From assembly GCA_964632865.1 (NCBI GenBank), contig CAZWDH010000043.1:1-30394 (forward strand): a stretch of 30,394 nt of DNA, in the 5' to 3' direction. Source of the DNA: JAHDWY01 sp964632865. Lineage in GTDB: Bacteria; Hydrogenedentota; Hydrogenedentia; Hydrogenedentales; SLHB01. The notes under the pieces are model-generated. The model was not told the origin of the DNA. It saw only the letters and a program-made list of their open reading frames with translations, and did not search any database. The translations under genes and the position numbers were made by a program. Of the stretch, positions 1 to 7,656 are shown piece by piece; the first letter of the stretch is position 1; each line of letters opens with the position of its first letter.

Positions 1-455
1 CCGATGGTAACGCCGTGGGCCTTTGCCGCGTCGCCTGCCGCACGCAACCGCTCGTACGCGGCCTCCTCAGGCGAGTCCCCGCGTTTGGCGGAGAGGAAGA
101 GGTATTTCACGCCCATCCGTTCGCACACCGCGAGTTGCGGTTCGAGCTCCGCCGCGAAGGTGTCTTTGCTCAAGTCGGCGCTGCCGCGGAAGACAACCGG
201 CGTGAGCCCGAGATTCGCCAGCTTCGCCTGCGTAGCTTCCACTTCTTCCGGCGCGGGAACGGACATGAACACGTACTTCACGCCGATCTGCTGCAAGTGC
301 GCCCAGCCCGCTTCCTGGTATTCGCCGTAGCTCATGATGCGCACGGCCAAGGGCCACGGCTCGGTAGTTTGCGTCGTTGCCGTTGTTGTTGCACATCCCG
401 CACAGAGCAACAGCGCACAACAGGCAGAAAAGATCCCCGCGTTTCTTCCCATCAT
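1..455 (-). CDS. Lipoprotein, sugar phosphate isomerase/epimerase-like TIM barrel (partial, 3' end outside window)
   Basis: Read on the minus strand from ATG at 455 (a tandem ATG-ATG) with no stop before the window edge, giving 151 residues. The N-terminus is a lipoprotein signal: a hydrophobic stretch ending in LLLCAGC, so Cys21 is the probable lipidated residue, followed by a Thr-rich linker. The mature part alternates beta and alpha elements (VKYVFMSVP, LTPVVFRG, VKYLFLSAKRG) as in xylose-isomerase-like TIM barrels (AP endonuclease 2 / sugar phosphate isomerase/epimerase superfamily). Metal ligands would lie in the missing half, so activity cannot be judged. A G-rich ribosome site precedes the start. 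It follows the DegT gene by 62 bases on the same strand and is probably cotranscribed. Known relatives include 3-keto-sugar lyases and epimerases; applying that here is inference. Lipobox clear, family assignment fairly sure. Confidence 0.8.
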   Translation of the reverse strand, partial: MMGRNAGIFSACCALLLCAGCATTTATTQTTEPWPLAVRIMSYGEYQEAGWAHLQQIGVKYVFMSVPAPEEVEATQAKLANLGLTPVVFRGSADLSKDTFAAELEPQLAVCERMGVKYLFLSAKRGDSPEEAAYERLRAAGDAAKAHGVTI

Positions 456-517
456 GGATTTACCCCCCAAGCTATGTAGCGTCCGCGCGGCCTGAACCGC
501 GCGGACGAAACGTCCAA

Positions 518-1843
518 CTATGCCAATTCTGCACGATGCGCCCAGACCTTCTCGAAGGCCTGCGCGTATTGCTCGCAAAGTTCCGGGACCTCTTTCGTGA
601 AGAACGGCAAGCCGAGACAGGTGTCGTTCGCCTGCTTCGATCCCGGCAGATCCGGGATCACCGGTTTCCGGTACCACCACTGCTCTTCGGCGTACAACGG
701 GAGTTCGTGCTGCAAGGTGTAATGGCGTCCCGTGACTTGCACGCCTTCAGCCGTCAACGCTTCGATGAGCTTGTCGCGGGACACCCCCACCTCCTTCTCA
801 TCGATGAACAGCATGTTCCAGGCGTAATACAGGCGTTGCACGTCGTCGCGATGACTGGACTGTTCGTACAATCCCGGCAACTGGGTGAGCCGATCGTTCA
901 AGCGTCGCACTTGCGCGGCACCCGCGTTGTTGCGTTCGTCGAGACCGCGCAACTGGCAACGCGCCAATTCCGCCGCGATGGGATGCATGCGGAACTTCAG
1001 TCCGAGCCCCGAGCCTTTGTACTGGTAGTACGGCATGTTCTCGCTCATGCCTTTCATGTCGTAGTTGCCGAAGGCCGTCGCGCGTCCGAAGTCTTCCTCG
1101 TTCTGGTACACGCCCATGCCGCCCTCGATGGCCGGAAGCGGCTTCGTGGCCTGATAGCTGAAGATGCTCATGCGCCCCCATGCGCCCATTCTCTTACCCT
1201 TGATGCTGGCCCCATGGGCGTGCGCAGCATCTTCCAGGAGAATCAGCCCCTTCTCATTCGCCCAGTCGCCGATGTGGTCGACATCCGCCGGCAGCCCGAT
1301 CCAGTGCACGGGCAGCACAGCCTTCGTTTCCGGCGTGAGACGTTTCTTCGCGTCCTCGAGATCGAAATTGAGCGTGCGCGGATTGATGTCGACGAAATTC
1401 GGCACCAAGCCGAAGAGGCGCATGGGCACGATCGTCGCAAAGAAGGTGTAGCTCGGCACCATGATCTCGCTGCCCGGGGGCAGATTCAGCGCGAAGAACA
1501 TGGAGGCTAGCGCACTCGTCCCGTTGCAGTGAGAGGTGCAGTAGGGCACGTCGAGAAACTCCGCCCACTCTTTCTCGAGTTTCGCGTTGGGATCGTAGTT
1601 CGGCGCGCGCAGGAGTTCGAGGACCGCCTGCTCTTCCGTCTCCCCGTACTGCGGCCACTTCGTGGCGTCACTCGCGTCAGCGGTGACGGCTTTGGCTCCG
1701 CCGACGACGGCAAGCTTCTCTGCGGAAGCGCCGTATGCGCGGCTGCCGAGTCCGACCGACACGCTCGCTGTGGCGGCGCCGCTGGCGATGAGAAAGTCAC
1801 GACGGGAAGGATGGTTGGAATGCGAATCGCGTTGCAAAGACAT
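518..1843 (-). CDS. Tat-exported DegT/DnrJ/EryC1/StrS family PLP aminotransferase
   Basis: 441 residues from the ATG at 1843, chosen because GAAAGGGGG sits just upstream; an in-frame ATG at 1873 would add ten residues ahead of the signal. Residues 13-18 read SRRDFL followed by an Ala/Ser-rich hydrophobic stretch: a twin-arginine signal with processing near residue 38-40. The body is a fold-type I PLP enzyme of the DegT family: EDAAHAHGA places the ring-binding Asp at 205, and the Schiff-base Lys is Lys234 in SYQATKPLPAIEGG. Family members transaminate (or dehydrate) keto-sugars, usually nucleotide-linked and cytoplasmic. Export by Tat, which carries folded cofactor-loaded proteins, means the substrate here is probably a free or polymer-derived keto-sugar in the periplasm (inference). 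The next gene encodes a lipoprotein TIM barrel, also outside the cytoplasm. Fold and signal are clear; substrate unknown. Confidence 0.9.
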   Translation of the reverse strand: MSLQRDSHSNHPSRRDFLIASGAATASVSVGLGSRAYGASAEKLAVVGGAKAVTADASDATKWPQYGETEEQAVLELLRAPNYDPNAKLEKEWAEFLDVPYCTSHCNGTSALASMFFALNLPPGSEIMVPSYTFFATIVPMRLFGLVPNFVDINPRTLNFDLEDAKKRLTPETKAVLPVHWIGLPADVDHIGDWANEKGLILLEDAAHAHGASIKGKRMGAWGRMSIFSYQATKPLPAIEGGMGVYQNEEDFGRATAFGNYDMKGMSENMPYYQYKGSGLGLKFRMHPIAAELARCQLRGLDERNNAGAAQVRRLNDRLTQLPGLYEQSSHRDDVQRLYYAWNMLFIDEKEVGVSRDKLIEALTAEGVQVTGRHYTLQHELPLYAEEQWWYRKPVIPDLPGSKQANDTCLGLPFFTKEVPELCEQYAQAFEKVWAHRAELA

Positions 1844-1901
1844 GTAGCCCCCTTTCTGTGCGCCGGGCTGCATTCCCCCGAACGCCGCGCACGTTGTGCT
1901 T

Positions 1902-1930
1902 ATAGTAGAGCCGGATGTCTAAAGTTTCAA
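1902..1930 (-). promoter_or_regulatory. Sigma-70-type promoter for the DegT operon
   Basis: On the minus strand TTGAAA (1930-1925, five of six to TTGACA), a 17-base spacer, then TACTAT (1907-1902, four of six to TATAAT). This puts the transcript start near 1895, about 50 bases before the ATG at 1843. Best promoter match I found in the window; not experimentally supported. Confidence 0.5.
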
Positions 1931-2020
1931 ACTAATTTCGCAAGGCAGCCATCATCGGTTCAATTGAGTTTTCCGTGAAATTCCTTATGGGGCAATGGTT
2001 TAAGTGATTGCGAGAGGCGC

Positions 2021-2064
2021 AAAAAGGCCGCGCCCGGTTTGGACTCGGCCAAATCCGGGCGCGG
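2021..2064 (-). terminator. Rho-independent terminator of the coiled-coil gene
   Basis: CCGCGCCCGG (2028-2037) pairs with CCGGGCGCGG (2055-2064), and inside it TTTGG pairs with CCAAA around an ACTCGG loop with one bulged T, about 15 pairs in all. On the minus strand the hairpin is followed by CCTTTTTGCG (T-run at 2025-2021). It lies about 40 bases past the stop of the gene ending at 2105, so it terminates that transcript. Confidence 0.8.
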
Positions 2065-2104
2065 TGAAAACCGACGTGTGTATCAAGCCGTCATATCAAA
2101 TGGA

Positions 2105-2815
2105 CTAATCGCGCGACAACACGACCAGATTAAAGGCTGCCGTAACGGGGTTACCGTCCGCATCGTGGATCCTAACGCGGTACTGCATGTTGGTGTCGCT
2201 CGCGGCTACCTGTGCGACCGTCGCCGAAAGGGTAGGTCCTGTGGAACCGGCTAGGTCGGCGTTCACTTCCGGAGTAGCGACAGCGACGGAGTCGGCCGCG
2301 TTCGGGAACGAACCGGCCGGCCCGTCAAGGGTCACGAGGAATACGCCGGCGCTTTCTTCCACCACGCTGCTGCCGGGGTTGTTGAGCGGCGCAGGATTGA
2401 TGACGATGAAATCTCCACCGAGACCACGGTTCGAATACACGAACGCGCGCACTTCCTTGGTGATCATCGCGGCCAGATCGGCAATTGCCTGATCCTGAGC
2501 GTCATTCTCCGTCGCCAGATCCTGAATCTCCGTTTGCTGGCTTTGGACTTGCGTATTCAGAGTGCCAATCTGGCTTACCGCATCGGCCAAGTCAGATTGA
2601 AGCGCGCCGATATCCGTCTGCGCCTGCGAGAGCGCCTGTTGCAGGGAATCGAGATCCGTCTGCTGGTCTTGAATGGTCTCATTCAGAACATTGATCTGTG
2701 CCTGGAGCTGTTTGAAAGGCTTTCCATTACCGGGTTTCGCAGATGCGATGTGTGCACCCGCGAGCAGCATGGCGAGAACCACGATTCCCCGACCGAGCAC
2801 CATCTTTTCCGTCAT
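2105..2815 (-). CDS. Secreted coiled-coil protein of unknown function
   Basis: 236 residues from the ATG at 2815, which has TTGGAGGAAAC 5-6 bases upstream; a longer reading upstream lacks support. Residues 1-26 form a Sec signal peptide (MVLGRG, hydrophobic core, then AHIASA). Residues about 33-120 are one uninterrupted coiled coil: Gln-, Asp- and Leu/Ile-rich heptads with no Pro and almost no aromatics. The last ~110 residues change to a beta-rich domain (FIVINPAPLNN, GVFLVTLDGPAGSF, MQYRVRIHDADGNPV). The layout suggests an oligomeric stalk carrying a small beta head, exposed in the periplasm or on the cell surface. I do not recognise the family. It appears monocistronic, with its own terminator 40 bases downstream and a 329-base gap upstream. 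Confidence 0.8.
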   Translation of the reverse strand: MTEKMVLGRGIVVLAMLLAGAHIASAKPGNGKPFKQLQAQINVLNETIQDQQTDLDSLQQALSQAQTDIGALQSDLADAVSQIGTLNTQVQSQQTEIQDLATENDAQDQAIADLAAMITKEVRAFVYSNRGLGGDFIVINPAPLNNPGSSVVEESAGVFLVTLDGPAGSFPNAADSVAVATPEVNADLAGSTGPTLSATVAQVAASDTNMQYRVRIHDADGNPVTAAFNLVVLSRD

Positions 2816-3144
2816 GACAGTTTCCTCCAATGTGTGTTGTCGATGAGGGACAATTCCCCCGCAAGTTTGGCAATCGGTGAAGCAATACTCGGGCCAAGAG
2901 AACCGCGTGCGGCTTGGTGGCAAAAGGCGTTGAAAAGGACGTACTACTCGTAGAACAGGCCCGTTCGGAAGCTTAAACAGGAGCCAGGATTCTGTCGGTT
3001 TCGCCGAAATCGGACAGTTAATAGTTGACATTCCGTGCTTATTCGGGTTTGCTTGTCAGGCAGCATTTCGTCCTTGGACATCCAGTTCCATGGCCGCCAT
3101 TGTCCGAGATCACGCCGCGAAGGTTGCGGAGGATTGGAGGGTGG
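2816..3144. other. Divergent intergenic region between coiled-coil gene and sulfatase
   Basis: 329 bases without a convincing gene. It must hold promoters for both flanking genes. Visible elements are an imperfect hairpin at 2992-3017 (CTGTC with GACAG arms, and inner GTTTC with GAAAT), immediately followed by a consensus TTGACA at 3025-3030. No good -10 box is present for the minus-strand gene. Confidence 0.5.
3025..3053 (+). promoter_or_regulatory. Possible promoter for the sulfatase-symporter operon
   Basis: Perfect TTGACA at 3025-3030. The hexamer 17 bases further on (3048-3053, TTTGCT) is a poor -10, so this is only a candidate; it may need an activator binding the palindrome just upstream (2992-3017). 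Confidence 0.25.
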
Positions 3145-4686
3145 ATGAAGTCTCAAGGAATGAACGAAGGACGGCTTGAACGTCGAGCCTTTCTCCGCAT
3201 GTCCGCTGCGTGCCTTGCGGCATCGATGCTATCGTGTAAAACGCGATCTGCAACTGCGCCCCGGTATCCCAACATCGTCGTGATCCTGGCCGATGACATG
3301 GGCGTGGGAGATGTGCAGGCGCTGTATCCGCAGGGAAAGATTCCTTCGCCGTATCTGGATCGCCTTGCATCGGAGGGCATGGTGTTCACCGATGCCCACA
3401 GCGGCTCCGCCGTGTGTACACCGACGCGATACGGACTTCTCACCGGCCGCTACGCGTGGCGGACCTGTCTGCAAGAGTGGGTCATCGACGCGTACGAGCC
3501 GCCACTCATTGCGGCGGATCGGCTCACGCTTCCGAAAATGCTGAAGCGCCACGGGTATCACACCGCGTGTTACGGCAAATGGCACTTAGGGTGGGATTGG
3601 AAAGGGGAAGGCGAAGGCCGGGCCATGAAGGCCGATTTCACCGCGCCCATCGAATCGGGTCCCACGACGCGCGGCTTCGATTACTACTTCGGCACGCACG
3701 TGCCCAACTTTCCCCCCTTCACCTTCATTGAAAATGACCGGATCGTCACGCAACCCACGGCGCAAAACGTCGCGAACAAGGAGATTCATATCGGTTTTGA
3801 CGGAGCCCCTATGGCGCCGGGTTGGCGGTTCGATGAGATCTTGCCAACGATTACGAATAAGGCCGTAGGCTACATCCATGAACGCGCGAAGACAGACTCA
3901 CCGTTCTTCCTGTACTTTTCCATGACCACGCCCCACGAGCCCATCTCGCCATCCGACGCCTTCAAAGAGAAGAGCGGCATCGCGCCTATCGCGGACCTCG
4001 TCATGGAAACGGACTGGTCCGCGGGACAGGTCATCCAGGCGCTGGAAGACGCGGGCGTGGCGGACAATACGCTCGTCATCTTCACGGCCGACAACGGCCA
4101 TTCCCACTATACCGGCTGGGACAAGCTGGTCGAGGCAGGCCACATGCCCAGCGGACCGTACCGCGGCCACAAAGCGGACATATGGGAGGGCGGCCACCGT
4201 GTTCCGTTCATGGTGCGATGGCCAGGACATGTCGAGGCGGGCGTCACGAACGATAGTCTTATCTGCCTCACCGACATCATGGCCATCTGCGCCGCGGTCG
4301 TGGGCGAGCAGCTTCCGGATTCCGCGGCGGAGGACAGTTTCAACATGCTGCCCGCTTTCGAGCATGCAACGAGCGAACCCATTCGCGAAGCCATCGTTCA
4401 TCATGATCGCTGGGGACGATTCGCGATCCGGCAGGGACCTTGGAAGCTTGTAATACTCGCTGAGAAGGACAAGGAGCCGGACCTGCAACTCTACAACATC
4501 GCCGAGGATGTGGGGGAGATCAACGACATCAGCGATGCCCATCCCGACCGCGTTGAGTCCCTGCTCGTACTTCTCAACGAGTACGTCGCAAAAGGTCGCA
4601 GCACACCCGGCAAGAACCAGCCGAACGATACCCTCGACATCGATGTGATGCACATTCCCCCCGAACGATGGGCGCGCCCGCGATGA
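3145..4686 (+). CDS. Type I (formylglycine) sulfatase, exported
   Basis: 513 residues from the ATG at 3145, which follows GGAGG with a 5-base spacer; the upstream in-frame start at 3025 overlaps the promoter. The N-terminus, LERRAFLRMSAACLAASMLSC, is a Tat-like signal that ends in a Cys in a weak lipobox context (M-L-S-C, Cys31). The signature CTPTR begins at Cys91, the residue converted to formylglycine; no formylglycine-generating enzyme lies in the window. Other alkaline-phosphatase-fold marks are Asp50-Asp51 (LADDMG), Lys145/His147 (YGKWHLG), His264 (TPHEP), Asp316-Asn317 (FTADNGH) and Lys343 (GHKADIWEGG). All active-site residues are therefore present. It belongs to the arylsulfatase A-like family and would remove sulfate esters from carbohydrates outside the cytoplasm. 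Its TGA overlaps the ATG of the next gene (ATGA), implying translational coupling to the symporter. Exact substrate cannot be read. Confidence 0.93.
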   Translation: MKSQGMNEGRLERRAFLRMSAACLAASMLSCKTRSATAPRYPNIVVILADDMGVGDVQALYPQGKIPSPYLDRLASEGMVFTDAHSGSAVCTPTRYGLLTGRYAWRTCLQEWVIDAYEPPLIAADRLTLPKMLKRHGYHTACYGKWHLGWDWKGEGEGRAMKADFTAPIESGPTTRGFDYYFGTHVPNFPPFTFIENDRIVTQPTAQNVANKEIHIGFDGAPMAPGWRFDEILPTITNKAVGYIHERAKTDSPFFLYFSMTTPHEPISPSDAFKEKSGIAPIADLVMETDWSAGQVIQALEDAGVADNTLVIFTADNGHSHYTGWDKLVEAGHMPSGPYRGHKADIWEGGHRVPFMVRWPGHVEAGVTNDSLICLTDIMAICAAVVGEQLPDSAAEDSFNMLPAFEHATSEPIREAIVHHDRWGRFAIRQGPWKLVILAEKDKEPDLQLYNIAEDVGEINDISDAHPDRVESLLVLLNEYVAKGRSTPGKNQPNDTLDIDVMHIPPERWARPR

Positions 4687-6188
4687 GCGAGTCCATCGCC
4701 TTTGGCGCGGCGAACTACGCCGTGCTCGTGGTGTACCTCGCAATCGTCGTGGGTATCGGCCTCCTCGTTTCGGGCAAGCAAAAAACGACCACGGACTTCT
4801 TCCTCGCTGGCCGCAACGTGCCGTGGTTCATCGTCGCGATGAGTGTCTTTGCGACCATCACGAGCGCGGTCACCTACATGGGCGTCCCCGGTCTCGTGTA
4901 CGGCGAGAACCTATCCATCATGGTCGGCATCCTCATGATGCCCGCCGTCGCGCCCTTCATCATTCTGCTGTTTCTGCCTTTCTACCAGCGGCTCAACGTG
5001 ACGACCTCGTATGAGTACATCCTCCAACGATTTGGCGCGAATGCCCGCTACTGTGTTTCCGGTCTCTTCGTGTGCGCCCGCCTGGGCTGGCTCGGCACGG
5101 TCATTTATGCCCCGGCGCTCGCGTTGTCCGTCGTAACCGGAATGGACCTGTGGCTAGCTATCGTACTGATGGGGCTGCTCGCCACCGCGTATACAGCGAT
5201 TGGCGGACTTGCCGCTGTCATTTGGACGGATGCCGCACAGTTTGTCATCCTGGTTTGCGGAGCGTTGCTGGTGGCCGCGTCGCTGATGCGGGAAGTGCCA
5301 GGTGGCGTGCCCGAGATCCTGCGCGTCGCGGGAGAAACAGGACACCTTAACCTGCTCGAGTGGAAGCCAAGCCTTACGCACATGACTGTGACCGTCGTCG
5401 CGGTCTCATACTTCTTTAACTTCCTGCACGATTACGGCGTCGATCAGATCACGGTCCAACGCCTGCTGGCTACACGGTCGCTCGGTGCTATGGCCCGCGC
5501 GACTGTAGTAAATGCGCTCATGTCGGTCGCTATCGTTGGCGTACTGGCGTTCATTGGACTCGGGCTCTTCGCGTACCACCAGGCGTGGCCTGACCGCTTG
5601 CCGGACGGTATCGTAGGCGACCAAGTGTTCCCTTATTACATCGTGCATGCCTTGCCCGCTGGAGTCTCCGGACTCGTCATCGCCGGGATCTTCGCCGCCG
5701 CCATGTCCAGCATGGATTCGGGGATCAACTCGCTGTCGACCGTGGTGGTGAACGATTTCATCCGTCCGGCCCGCGGATCGGGCGACGATGATAAGAAGGA
5801 TCTATGGATTGCACGCGTACTCGTGGTGGTATTCGGCGTGTTCGCCACAGGCGTCGCGTTCTTTGCGACAACTATCGGTGAGATCCTGAAGACGGCACAG
5901 GTCTTTCTAGGATTATTCTCCGGTCCCGTACTTGCCCTGTTTCTCCTGGGGATTCTGACGCGCCGCGGATCCTTCGCCGCATGGCTCTTCGGTGTCGCGG
6001 TTGCCGTACCCGCTACTATCGCGCTTCAACGATTAACGGACGTGCATTTCGTCTACTACTTCCCCTTCAGTTTTGGTCTGTGCTTCTTGGTGGGCGTGAT
6101 GCTCAGTTTCGTGTTCAAAGCGCCCGCTGCCGATCCGAGTCTGACGATTCGAGGCAGCGTCGTCGCGAAGCGGCATGATTCCATGTAG
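4683..6188 (+). CDS. Sodium:solute symporter, SSS family (NIS/SMCT-like branch)
   Basis: 501 residues starting at the ATG inside the ATGA overlap with the sulfatase; the frame is open upstream to 4668, but 4683 is the coupled start. The chain is almost all hydrophobic, consistent with about 13 membrane helices. Family features include TDFFLAGRNVPW after helix 1, the SAVTYMGVPGLVYG segment, TTSYEYILQRFG, APALALSVVTGMDLW, GGLAAVIWTDAAQ and AAAMSSMDSGINSLS, the last being the helix-8 sodium-site region. The VTGMDLW and AVIWTD stretches resemble the iodide/monocarboxylate branch more than PutP. Coupling to a sulfatase and the nearby sialidase-like gene suggest import of a sugar or sugar acid released outside the cell; SSS members for sialic acid are known, but the substrate here is inference. 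Its last two codons, ATG-TAG, belong to an inverted repeat. Confidence 0.9.
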   Translation: MSESIAFGAANYAVLVVYLAIVVGIGLLVSGKQKTTTDFFLAGRNVPWFIVAMSVFATITSAVTYMGVPGLVYGENLSIMVGILMMPAVAPFIILLFLPFYQRLNVTTSYEYILQRFGANARYCVSGLFVCARLGWLGTVIYAPALALSVVTGMDLWLAIVLMGLLATAYTAIGGLAAVIWTDAAQFVILVCGALLVAASLMREVPGGVPEILRVAGETGHLNLLEWKPSLTHMTVTVVAVSYFFNFLHDYGVDQITVQRLLATRSLGAMARATVVNALMSVAIVGVLAFIGLGLFAYHQAWPDRLPDGIVGDQVFPYYIVHALPAGVSGLVIAGIFAAAMSSMDSGINSLSTVVVNDFIRPARGSGDDDKKDLWIARVLVVVFGVFATGVAFFATTIGEILKTAQVFLGLFSGPVLALFLLGILTRRGSFAAWLFGVAVAVPATIALQRLTDVHFVYYFPFSFGLCFLVGVMLSFVFKAPAADPSLTIRGSVVAKRHDSM

Positions 6189-6260
6189 CGCAGGCGTCCT
6201 CGCCTGCATTTTTAGTATCCACCCGCAATCAAGAAGCAGACGAGGACGCCTGCGCTACAT
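6183..6260. repeat. 20-bp perfect inverted repeat built of nested hairpins (REP/BIME-like) between convergent genes
   Basis: Left arm 6183-6202 (ATGTAGCGCAGGCGTCCTCG) and right arm 6241-6260 are exact reverse complements separated by 38 bases. Each arm end also folds alone: GCAGGCG-TCCT-CGCCTGC at 6190-6207, and GCAGACG-AGGA-CGCCTGC at 6236-6253 with one mismatch. The terminal ATGTAG of each arm supplies the final Met and stop of the two converging genes. There is no T-run, so it is not a classical terminator, though the stem could protect 3' ends or act with Rho. I saw no second copy in this window; the form resembles dispersed palindromic repeats of bacterial genomes. Confidence 0.85.
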
Positions 6261-7373
6261 CTCCACCCGCAAACGGAACCACCGAATGCAGGCGACGCAG
6301 TCCTCCACACACCAGAAGGCGACGAAGATCGCGCCATCGGAAAGCCGTACGCTCTGCGGAAACCCGAACCGGAGGGTGCGCATTTCTTCCAGCTTGTTCG
6401 TAGAGTCCTTGCCATACAACGCCCGATCGGATCCCCACAGCGGTGCGTCGCCGAGAGGCTTCCAGGTTTCGCCCTCGAATTCCGCGAGATGTGCCCAGAG
6501 GCCGCGTTGGTCGAAGCGCCGGTAAACGAACAAGACGCGATTGTCCGGCAACGCCAGCGGTGTACACGTTTCGCCATTCAAGGGAGCTACCGAGGGAAGG
6601 CTGTAGGAAAAGCAGTCATCCGAGGAAAACGCATAGCGGTTGGGCAGACTCTTCGCATTCTGATAATCGTGCGCCCAACACACCGCCAGCCATCGTCCGT
6701 CGCTGAGCCGCGTCTGCTTCTGTTCCCAGCTCGTGACGAGTTGGTCCCACTGGTTGAAGACGTCCACGCACCGATTCCACGTGCGTCCGCGGTCGTCGGA
6801 AATCAGTGCGACCGCTTTCATCCCGTGCGGACAGTTTCCGTCCCAGTCCTTCCAGAGCGAGGTCGGCAACATCCAGCGCGTGTCGCTCACTTCGAGGATT
6901 GGCGAACAGATCTCAAACACCGACCAGTCGATCGGAGGGTCGATGATGCGCGGCGCCGACCAGGTGTGGCCGCCATCCGTCGACTCGGTGATTGCGAACC
7001 TCGTGTCGACATACCCTTCCGTGACCGGATTCGCCAAGCCTTCGTCTCGACGCGAGCGGTCACACAACAGGACGACGGCGACGAGGGTACCGTCCTTGAG
7101 ACAGCTCATGCGGCCAAGTGTAGAAACCGGTTTCTCGCCGGATTCCGATTCAAATACTACAACTGGCCCCGACCACGACGCGCCGCCATCCGTAGAGCGC
7201 GAAAGGTGCAATCGCACATCGACGTTTTCCATGGCGCTACCGAGTTCGAAGGCAGCCAGAAGTTCCCGATTTGGCAGTTCCGCTACAGACGGGAAATAGG
7301 CTTGCCGCGGTCGAACGTTTGGCGCAGGATTTCGAAAGATAAGTCCAGTTGTTTCCACCGTGATATTCGGCAC
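6255..7373 (-). CDS. Sialidase-like BNR/Asp-box beta-propeller protein
   Basis: 372 residues from a GTG at 7373, chosen because GGAGG lies 7 bases upstream and because homologous-looking sequence begins there (ITVETTGLIFRNPAPN). The frame stays open upstream to 7913, but that stretch is antisense to the next gene and lacks protein-like composition. Asp boxes (S-x-D-x-G-x-T-W) occur as SRSTDGGASW, TESTDGGHTW and SDDRGRTW, with a degenerate SSDDCFSYS, which fits a six-bladed exo-alpha-sialidase fold. Catalytic residues (Arg triad, Tyr/Glu) cannot be assigned by eye, so activity on sialic acid is uncertain; many such proteins act on other sugars. No signal peptide is visible, unusual among the exported enzymes around it. 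It converges on the symporter, and its stop lies in the inverted repeat. Confidence 0.82.
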   Translation of the reverse strand: MPNITVETTGLIFRNPAPNVRPRQAYFPSVAELPNRELLAAFELGSAMENVDVRLHLSRSTDGGASWSGPVVVFESESGEKPVSTLGRMSCLKDGTLVAVVLLCDRSRRDEGLANPVTEGYVDTRFAITESTDGGHTWSAPRIIDPPIDWSVFEICSPILEVSDTRWMLPTSLWKDWDGNCPHGMKAVALISDDRGRTWNRCVDVFNQWDQLVTSWEQKQTRLSDGRWLAVCWAHDYQNAKSLPNRYAFSSDDCFSYSLPSVAPLNGETCTPLALPDNRVLFVYRRFDQRGLWAHLAEFEGETWKPLGDAPLWGSDRALYGKDSTNKLEEMRTLRFGFPQSVRLSDGAIFVAFWCVEDCVACIRWFRLRVEM

Positions 7374-7520
7374 GATATCCCCTCCATCACAAAATCTCGC
7401 GCATCCGAGCGAACCGCACAACTTCAATGCCATCAACAGTACATGATGGATAATTTTCGCACAATTGCATTCTTGCACGATTTCGGGATAGCTACTTCTC
7501 CGCCACTTTTCTCCGACAGG

Positions 7521-7529
7521 TGGTACAAT
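7521..7529 (+). promoter_or_regulatory. Possible extended -10 promoter for the FG-GAP gene
   Basis: TGG followed by TACAAT (7524-7529, five of six to TATAAT) is an extended -10. The -35 region is poor. The leader would be about 120 bases and contains a small hairpin at 7561-7576 (GCGCTC-GATT-GAGCGC). Confidence 0.35.
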
Positions 7530-7656
7530 TCGGGCGATCTCCTCCGGGATGGGGAAATTGGCGCTCGATTGAGCGCACCGGATGGAGTGCTTGGGACTCG
7601 AAGTCATACGGTGCTGGCGACCGTGCTTTTGCCCTACGATGAGGAGTGGCAAAATT

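Noticed and set aside
377..1510. 377-codon plus-strand frame opposite the DegT gene
   Set aside because: Shadow of a recognised PLP enzyme with intact motifs.
6183..6260. Inverted repeat read as insertion sequence ends or a strong intrinsic terminator
   Set aside because: Only 38 bases between arms, no transposase, no T-run.
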